In this document: positions 57,243-64,000 of the stretch, one piece after another
Layout of the letters: each line of letters starts with the position of its first letter
Numbering within the stretch: the stretch's first letter is position 1
NCBI GenBank assembly: GCA_003586115.2
Contig: QVOM02000053.1
Span: forward strand, 9,715,787-9,779,786
Length of the DNA stretch: 64,000 nt
Reading direction: 5' to 3'
From: Salvator merianae
Lineage: Eukaryota; Chordata; Lepidosauria; Squamata; Teiidae
Made by a program: the position numbers and the translations under genes
Notes under the pieces: model-generated
What the model was told of the DNA's origin: nothing
Databases searched by the model: none
What the model saw: only the letters and a program-made list of their open reading frames with translations

Positions 57243-58400
57243 TATAAGGGGCCATTTTGACTATCTTAGACCGTGCTACTCTGCGTCCAGTGTGGGTGCA
57301 GCATGTTAACAGGCAGAGGAACCTCCCTAGACCACACTGGAGTGCAGAAGAGAGAAACACAGAAGAGAGTTAGGCACCACACCACTGAACTGGGATACCA
57401 TTAAGTGCAGAAATGACCAAGGAGTGAACTCAAGCAGGTGGCAAACAAACTGAGCCACTCCACACAACATATTGGCTTGCTTGCCTTGAGTTCTCTCAAA
57501 ACTGTGTGTGCGCATGTAAAACCAAACATGAGGAACGACTGCATGGGCAACTGCTTGCTTTATTTTTTAATTTTTAAAGTACAGGAAAGAAATTACAGGC
57601 ACTGGGGTTAATTGAAGTAGCTACATCACATCTGGAGGACCACATTTGTTCCATCATGATTTAGAATATGAAAGAAACAGTTCTCATGAGGCTAAATAGA
57701 TTTAGTTTAAACAAGGTATGGTTGGCATAACCACAATGGCATGGTACCAGAAGTGCCATGTCTGAGCTCTTTTCATCATATCTCTCCAATGATCATGAAA
57801 TCCCACTGCTGATGGTTTCAGTTCATCAGCCACTGCTGGCAGGAACTGTGCTGTGTATGCTTACATGGAAGCAAATAGGTTAGTCCAGGGACCCAGATCC
57901 AGAAAGGAAGGTGGAGCAATGAAACACACCCCATTCCTTTCTGTAAGAACTCAAGCATCTACATTTTCCAGCAAAATCTGTCTGGGTCAGAGATAAAACA
58001 CTAACAGGATTCTTTAACTGTAAAAGCACTGAAACCTTAGATATGCACCAGCAAAGGTCTTCCAAGTTAAATAATGATTAAAAAAAAAATCACACAACCC
58101 CTCCCTAGGATTCTTTTATATGCTGTCTACTCAGGACATCTACCCTGTTGATGTTCTTGTTACTGAATAAGGCATTTGTTCACAGACTACATAAACAAGA
58201 AGGTCAATTTTGTTTCAAACCTATATGAATATGATTCTACAACTGAATTAACTCCTGATTGAAAAGCTGCAGTTTCAGCTGGCTAATCACATTTTATTTC
58301 ACTACATACAGACAACAAGGCAATGAAATTAGCTGCTTGTTTGCACTTCTAGAAATACACATATATGCTGTATGTATATAAGAATTCACTATGTGTAGAT

Positions 58401-58402
<2 letters not shown>

Positions 58403-58432
<30 letters not shown>
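58403..58432. repeat. (AGAC)n microsatellite
   Basis: About seven uninterrupted AGAC units. Confidence 0.95.
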
Positions 58433-58433
<1 letters not shown>

Positions 58434-58777
58434 TACAATCATGCCATAGAATTACTTCTACAGATAGACAGGTAAGGATTTAGATGTATTTTGGTAATTC
58501 TGTAACCTCCTGACTACAACTGTTGGGACTCTTGTTCTTCACTGTTCCATACATAGCAATGCAACATTCAGTGCCTCAACACCTTCAGCATGATGCACTG
58601 ATCCTTCTAGGAAAAGGTAGTAGTTTATCAAGAACTTACAAAATCATTCTGCAGAGACAAATCTTTTGAGAAAGATAAGGGGAGGAAGAAGTGCTTGTTT
58701 CTGCACTCTCAAAATGATACTATGGGTAGCGCCAAGGCATGAAACAACAACTTTAACTTGGACCTTGGACCTGGAAG

Positions 58778-58975
58778 TAGAGATGTGCACAAAATATGGG
58801 GATATTTCAAACTGGCTGTATTGAACCATTCAGTTTAGCCCAGTTCAAACCAGCACCACCGGTTCAGTTCAAATCGAACCAGCCTCTTTCAAACAGGGGG
58901 TGGTTCAGTTCAATTTGAACTGGGTCACACCATTTGGCTCTATTTGAACTGGTTGAACACAAACTAAATTTTCAA
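58778..58975. mobile_element. hAT-like MITE, right end decayed
   Basis: Starts TAGAGATGTGCACAAAATAT, continues with GGTTCAGTTCAAATCGAACC and TTCAATTTGAACTGGGTC, and ends near GAACACAAACTAAATTTTC. The expected terminal GTGCACATCTCTA is missing, so no target-site duplication can be called. Confidence 0.7.
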
Positions 58976-58979
58976 TAAT

Positions 58980-59535
58980 CTGGTTTCCGTTCTATCTCTA
59001 TGATGGACTTGATACAATACAACTGGAGCCAATGACAATGTAAAACGAGATTTGAAATGGTATATAATAGGAAAGGGAACTGATGGACACTCTTCTCTTT
59101 TGTCACGTGTGTGCCAAGCATGCACCCTTGTCTTTATTAAGGCTCCGATGCTAAGGATTGCTATTCCTTGCTCATCGACAAGGACAGAAAACCTTCTGCT
59201 CAAAATGTTTTCTGACTCTGCATAGGAAACTTGTGCCTCATCATGCTAACCACTACTCGCATAGTCTCAAAACTCACTGTCTCCTAACAGATGCTTGCAG
59301 AACCTCACTCTACTGAAATTTAATAAAACACAATATGAAAGCAGCAATGATAACGATTATTCTTCTTCTTTGGAGGGGGAAAAAAAGATGTAAACACACG
59401 AAACATCTTTCATAGAAAAAGCAGATTATGAGCACATGCAAAAATGTCCTGACATACATTTAAGGCAGAATCTTTTTAAAGTATACATTCCTTTGCAGAT
59501 ATTAAAGTGACTTAAGGGATTACAAAACTCACATA
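58980..59535. other. Unannotated sequence
   Basis: No recognised repeat or gene. Confidence 0.4.
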
Positions 59536-59539
59536 CTTT

Positions 59540-59945
59540 GAGGATATGATGAGACTAGATGGAAGATCAGAAAAAATATGTTATGTTTGGCATAGTTGCA
59601 GAAGAAAGGAAAGACAACAAATGACGTGGATGGACAGCATCAGAGTCTGCTTGAACAATGTTGGAAGAATTACAAGACCTTATTATAGGCAAAGCAGGTT
59701 GGTGAGCATTTATGCGTATAGTCACCAGACCTTTTAAATAACTCGCACAGTCTGCTTCTCTCTGTACTTAATGTTGTATTTAACCTTGTGATTGTTTCAG
59801 GGACTGTTTTCTTGTGGTATTTATGGGCTTTTGAATTTATGCATAGGTTCATACTTTGGTTTGGATTTAAATTGTTTTTTTTATATGTATTTTATTGTAA
59901 ACTAACATGTACGGGGCAGGATAAAAATGTACCTAAAACAAATTG
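59540..59945 (+). mobile_element. Bov-B/RTE-like LINE fragment and LINE 3' tail
   Basis: The frame at 59546-59737 includes CRRKERQQMTWMDSIRVCLN, which resembles the GRRRRGRQRMRWLDGITDSM-type stretch downstream of the reverse transcriptase in Bov-B (RTE) elements. The sequence to 59945 ends with GGGGCAGGATAAAAATGTA, as in LINE tails carrying a GGCGGTATAAAAATG motif. They may be two different elements. Confidence 0.5.
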
Positions 59946-59949
59946 GACT

Positions 59950-61370
59950 GGTTCCTGATACATTACTTATTCCTGTACACATAATTATTGATATTAGTGC
60001 TTTTATATGAATGTCTACCACAATTCATAGGGGGTGTATGCAACAGAATTGTTACCACTAAATTTAATTATTTACCGCTAAAATAGCTAAATGTTAGAAG
60101 CCTTTGAATTTCCCTACCTGTATTTTCCTTCCCCAAAAGGTGAATATACTGGAGTTGCAATTCCTTTGCTTTGCCATAATCTCTTAAACAGTACTCATAG
60201 CACCAGAGATTTTTCAGTCCTAACTGACTGGCAGTTGAGATCACTTATTTGACATACTGTGGGGAGGGCAAATACTTCCCTTAGTAAAGGTCTGCCCTCC
60301 AAAATACAATGTTGTCAAATACTCTTTTTCCCCTGTAATTGTTTAACAAGCGCACTGCTGATAATATTAAGAACTGCCACTAATGTCTGGTTACTAAATT
60401 AATACAGGAGTATTAATTTAGTGTTAATTCCAATGAGTTCCCTGATGTTAAGTGCATGAACAGGGATTAGTTTCCTTCTAGCCCGAAATACATCTAACAA
60501 GAAAGACTAAATCACACAGAGAACAGCAGAACCCAGCTCTATCAAGTGATAGTTAGTGGATGTTGTCATTCTGCGTTTATTAAGCCATGGACACCAATAT
60601 ACAGATTGATGTGTTTCACAAGGACAAAGATACAAATAATAGTTACATAATTAGGCAGTTTTACTCTATGTCCTCTCATAGAGTCTTAGCTCTATTTTTC
60701 TTAGAAGTCCACTTTTCTAAGAACCTGGAGGACATTGTCATCCTAATGTTTATTAATAACACCTTAATAAATTAGTAATAAAGCGTAATTGATAGCAGCT
60801 TTTATCAACTAGGCTAGATTGTCATCTGAAGGTTCCACACAGCAAAGATTTAAATGTTTCATTTTATTTTTAACTTTCCCTTTTCTCTATTTCAGTAATG
60901 TCAGGCAAAGAGGTATGGTTTTACTGTGTGAACGAATCATGGTGTAGAATAATTTATGACTTAGGCTCAGGCTTTCAGAAAAGCTATTTCAAATCTTCAC
61001 TTTGATTTGGTTGTATCAAAAACTATTCAAAATAACAGCAGAGGCTCTTGCAAGGGGAATGCGTTTACTGCCCCTCAAGGAGAGCTAGACATACTCCATA
61101 CCCAAATTCAAATTATGTACCCAAAATTTTTCTCTTATTACTGCCATTTGCTTATGACTAATGAAATGTATCTGAGCATTCCAAGGCTGGAAGTCTTTTG
61201 ACAAGTATATGCATAACAGGAAGTGGACATAAAAACAAATGCATGAAATGAATGGGGGGTCAAAAAGCAGCAGAAATATTAAAGGGTCAGGAAGGAAATC
61301 CTGTCTACATTTTCAGCACCAAATCTCAGAAAGAGCACAAGAACAGATCATTTCACAGGTGGTGTCAAGT
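59950..61370. other. Repeat-poor AT-rich sequence
   Basis: Frequent ATTAAT/TTTAATTA words around 60050-60450 and 60750-60960. No transposon or gene is recognised. Confidence 0.4.
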
Positions 61371-61380
61371 TGTTCATGGC

Positions 61381-61922
61381 AATTTCTGGGGTATTCTACT
61401 GTGTTCTAGAGTTCTGAGTAGGGAAGTGCACAGACAAAATTCACATTTTCATTTTGCTCCCAAAGAAAAAACCCATATTTTCGCTTCATTGGTGAATCGC
61501 AGCAGTGAAACACAGCTTCTTCATATTTCTTTTTGTGACATTTGTGATGTTTTTCTCAATGAAAAGGAACATTTCATAGAGAAAAACATAGCAAAAATGC
61601 AAATATTCGATTGACTACTTCATTTTCATGAAGTGGTAACTGGTTCTTTTCTCTCGAATCCTGGAAAGGTGAAAAGCTGTGTTTTCAATTCAATGTGAAT
61701 ATCTGTGGGGGTGAAATATTCAATTGAGTTTGCAAATGTGAAAGCGCTTTTGCGCTTCTCTAGTTCTGAGCTTTCAGAAATTATTGTGATATTGATCTTC
61801 AGAGGACTTGACTGTGTGAAGAGTGCACTGCCTTTCTCCACAGAGTCAAACCCTCTGAAGATAGATATTTCAGTTGTATCTGAAAGCTTAGAACTCTAGA
61901 ACATAGCAGAACACCCAAGAAA
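61381..61922. mobile_element. Hairpin element split by a hAT-like insertion
   Basis: The left arm is 61381-61418 plus 61771-61805. The right arm is 61852-61922. They are imperfect reverse complements (about 72 bases, roughly four in five matched by eye) around a 46 base centre. GTTCTAGAGTTCT and CTTTCAGA appear in both arms. The hAT-like element at 61419-61762 interrupts the left arm. Confidence 0.8.
61419..61762. mobile_element. hAT-like MITE, 344 bp, perfect 8 bp duplication
   Basis: Starts TAGGGAAGTGCACAGAC and ends TTTTGCGCTTCTCTA. It is flanked by an exact GTTCTGAG at 61411-61418 and 61763-61770. The body resembles the 16582 copy (GAAAACATGAAT-like and CAATTGAGTTTGCAAATG words). The frame crossing it (61252-61614) is incidental. 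Confidence 0.92.
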
Positions 61923-62039
61923 TCTCAGTGAATAAAAAGAATAAAAAAGGTTGAAAAGAGATTCTAGAGCACTTGTTCTATGAGAAAAGGTTTCACTATT
62001 TCCAGCTCTTCTGTTGAAATATGATTAAGGTGTATAAAA

Positions 62040-62240
62040 TTACATACCACAAGTTGGGAGTGTTGGCCACCAACCTGGATGGCTTCAATAAAGGTCTGGG
62101 CACATTCTTAAGAAGAGACGGCTATCAGTGGCCGCTAGCCCTAAAATCTGTGTGTTTATCTCTGCTATAGGAGACAGTAGGCCTCTAACTGCCGTGTACG
62201 GGGAATCATAGGAAGCCCATCAGGTTGGCCTCCTATCCTC
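62040..62240 (+). mobile_element. CR1-clade LINE 3' fragment
   Basis: TTGGCCACCAACCTGGATGG and CTTCAATAAAGGTCTGGGCA correspond to CR1 coding (ATNLDGFNKGLGTFLRR-like), followed by GGCTATCAGTGGCCGCTAGC and a decayed 3' UTR. Confidence 0.65.
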
Positions 62241-62264
62241 AGAATGTTGTCCTGGCAGGGAGGG

Positions 62265-62430
62265 AGGGCTACATTTTATTTTACTATTTTTGGATTTTGT
62301 TTATCTTTTTCTTGCTGTAACCTGCCTTGGGATCATTGTGGTACAGATTGCCAGGAGTGGAAAGCTGGGGGTTATTGCTCAAAAGCATCTGCAGGACCAC
62401 AGTTGAGAACCACTGTCTTGGACATGTACA
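62265..62430 (+). mobile_element. LINE 3' tail and adjoining dispersed repeat
   Basis: TTGCTGTAACCTGCCTTGGG resembles LINE ends with GTAAACCGCCTTGGG. From about 62345, AAAGCATCTGCAGGACCACAG followed by TTGAGAACCACTG is the right half of a dispersed squamate element also hinted at 26757. Confidence 0.5.
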
Positions 62431-62454
62431 GTGGGAGAGATGCCCACGCTTCCT

Positions 62455-62872
62455 CAGGAAATCTATTCCAGGACCAGGAGGCACTCTATGAAGCTGATGA
62501 GTAGAAGAGTTAGGACCAACAAGGGGAAGTATTTTTTCACCCAGAGGGTCATCAGTCTATGGGATTTACTACTGGAAGAGGCGGAGACAGCAATCAGCCT
62601 GGATAGCTTTAAGAACGGATTGGACAGATTCATGGAGGTCAAGTGTATCGATGGCTACTAGAATGGAAGCCTAGGTACTCCCTCCAGGTTGGAAAAGACG
62701 GACAGGATGCCTGCAAAACCCATTTGCAGAGAGTCAAGAGCCGGTGAACGTTTTGCCTTTTTGCCCTGCTTGAGAATGCCCAGAAGCAATTGGTGGCCAC
62801 TGTATGAAACAGGACGCTGGACTAGATGGGCTGTGGCCTGATCCAGCATGGCTTCTCTTATAAGAAAGTTAG
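62455..62872 (+). mobile_element. CR1-clade LINE 3' end
   Basis: The frame up to 62661 ends with KGKYFFTQRVISLWDLLLEE and SLDSFKNGLDRFMEV, the CR1 ORF2 C-terminal motif of a different subfamily from 43465. The 3' UTR has CTTGAGAATGCCCAGAAGC, GGTGGCCACTGTATGA and GGCTGTGGCCTGATCCAGC, and ends near TCTTATAAGAAAG. Confidence 0.9.
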
Positions 62873-62939
62873 TTTCTCTCCTTCTCCTTCTCCTTCTTCC
62901 TCATTTTCCTCTCCTCCTTCTCCTCCTCCCTCTTCTTCC
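62873..62939. repeat. (CTT/TCC)n polypyrimidine tract
   Basis: Nearly pure pyrimidine immediately after the CR1 tail. Confidence 0.92.
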
Positions 62940-63386
62940 ATAACATTCAACAATAATCTACCTTATTATTCTGTCTCCTGTATTCTGGGATGATAGAGAC
63001 CAAGGCCACATTCATACCAGGATAGAAGTGTGCCTGGAGAGGGCCCAAAGAGTGGAATATCTTGATCCCTGTGGTGCTCCCATATATGCAGCGCATCTCC
63101 GAAGGGCTGCAGCGTGGGAAGAACTAGAGTGTTGCCCACCTTCAAGTGCTTGCTCTGCAGCTGTGTAGACACACAACAGCCACACACAAGGCCTATCTGT
63201 ATCACAATCCACTAGGCAGTAGTTTTGGACATGCCTACAATGGCCAACTTCTGGGACCATTTCTGGCATGTCAAAAATTCACCTGTGCTGTCACTTCCAA
63301 ACTGGGGATCTTATCCGTAAGGCACTACAATCACTCATCCTGGGGACAAAGCCTCAGTCGACGTTTCCGAACCAGAGTGACTTAAG
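62940..63386. other. Unannotated GC-richer sequence
   Basis: Overlapping frames of 79-85 codons on both strands. The words TGTGCCTGGAGAGGGCCC and ATTTCTGGCATGTC suggest an old DNA element, but its ends are not clear. Confidence 0.35.
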
Positions 63387-63478
63387 ATGTTGTTGGAATA
63401 CAACTTCCATCGTGCCTTCTAAACAACGCAGACAATGCTAATTAGATGTGATGCAAGTTGCAATCTAACAACCTCTGA
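63387..63478. mobile_element. Short hairpin MITE
   Basis: GATGTTGTTGGAATACAAC at the left pairs with the reverse complement of GCAATCTAACAACCTCTG at the right. It is of the type seen in reptiles as GTTGTTGGACTACAACTCCC...CAACATCTGGAGG, about 90 bp. Confidence 0.6.
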
Positions 63479-63479
63479 A

Positions 63480-64000
63480 GGAATCCTGGCCGGAAAACAG
63501 TAGGGCATGTCTAACCCTTCTTTTCTATGAAATCCTTTCAGGCTATAATCTCTTTTCACAGACGTGTCTTCACAGGGCTAAGCATCCCTAGATTGCTCTA
63601 TCTCTCCTCTTTGTAATTTCATTCCAGTACCCTGATTATCTTTGCTTTCTTTCTCTGAAAGTGTTAGCTTATTTGAATCCCTTATAAAAGTATGACCATT
63701 TTATAATCATTCTTCTCAGCCTACTGTTCCCCCTCCAAACTGCTGAACCTAGGGATAAGCAAACGTGTCAAATTCTCCCAATTTTCCTTTTTTTTTTTGA
63801 AAAACATCTTAAGTTTTACCATGTCCCACTTCTGCACCCTTTTCCAATTAAGCCAACAACAACAACAAAGTTCTGCATGCTTTTTAACCATTTTTTACAT
63901 AAATATTTCTATTCAGCTCCACCTCCCAACAAGCAATATACATATTTTGTATGAAATTTTACAGAACGCATGCTTGCATTAAACACTTCCATGAGACATT
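63480..64000. other. Unannotated sequence with (AAC)n
   Basis: T-run at about 63790-63799 and five AAC units at 63854-63868. No gene. Confidence 0.45.

Larger units (their letters stand above)
56956..58775. other. Mostly unannotated sequence
   Basis: A GC-richer stretch at 57060-57340 carries the hairpin at 57197 and words such as GGTGCACTGCCCAGATG that suggest an old DNA element without clear ends. The rest is unrecognised apart from the AGAC microsatellite. Confidence 0.35.

Noticed and set aside
61252..61614. 120 codon plus frame
   Set aside because: It spans the hAT-like element boundary at 61419, so it is not an ancestral coding sequence.

Overview
The window looks like non-coding nuclear DNA from a vertebrate, most likely a squamate reptile (lizard or relative). 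It is AT-rich and dense in microsatellites. I found no exon, tRNA gene, rRNA gene, CpG island or CRISPR array I could defend. The longest ATG-started reading frame is 145 codons (37943-38380) and runs through a repeat, so it is best read as chance. The squamate assignment rests on several copies of a tRNA-headed SINE of the Sauria/ACA type, CR1-clade LINE 3' ends of two or more subfamilies, a Bov-B/RTE-like fragment, a 5'-truncated L1 copy, and many short inverted-repeat DNA transposons. Family names come from recognition of motifs, not from a database search.

Layout. Bases 1-5650 are mostly unique sequence with microsatellites. From 5660 to 6875 there are three adjacent DNA-transposon fossils and a possible LINE tail. 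Bases 6880-13350 hold a pyrimidine tract, one SINE and one copy of a roughly 480 bp repeat. Bases 13360-14860 show no recognised repeat and are a weak candidate for a conserved non-coding block. Bases 15079-17423 hold two hAT-like elements (one inside a SINE) and a striking hairpin element. Bases 19100-22590 are rich in LINE and SINE remnants. Bases 25221-26300 and 30191-32115 add more hAT-like, inverted-repeat and SINE copies. Bases 34065-35960 are again free of recognised repeats. Bases 38090-40550 hold inverted-repeat fossils, a SINE, an L1 tail flanked by a 13 bp target-site duplication, and a perfect 81 bp palindrome. Bases 42795-51295 contain many MITE-like elements and one good CR1 tail. 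Bases 53036-54457 are microsatellites beside a MITE. Bases 56848-64000 hold further MITEs, LINE tails, and a hAT-like element inserted in one arm of an older hairpin.

The clearest biological story is a family of about 300-350 bp non-autonomous hAT-like elements. At least six copies are near full length, with termini resembling TAGRGATGTGCAC and 8 bp target-site duplications, and several more are truncated. Nested insertions give a relative age order. There is no set of genes acting together here. A gene desert or a large intron would both fit.
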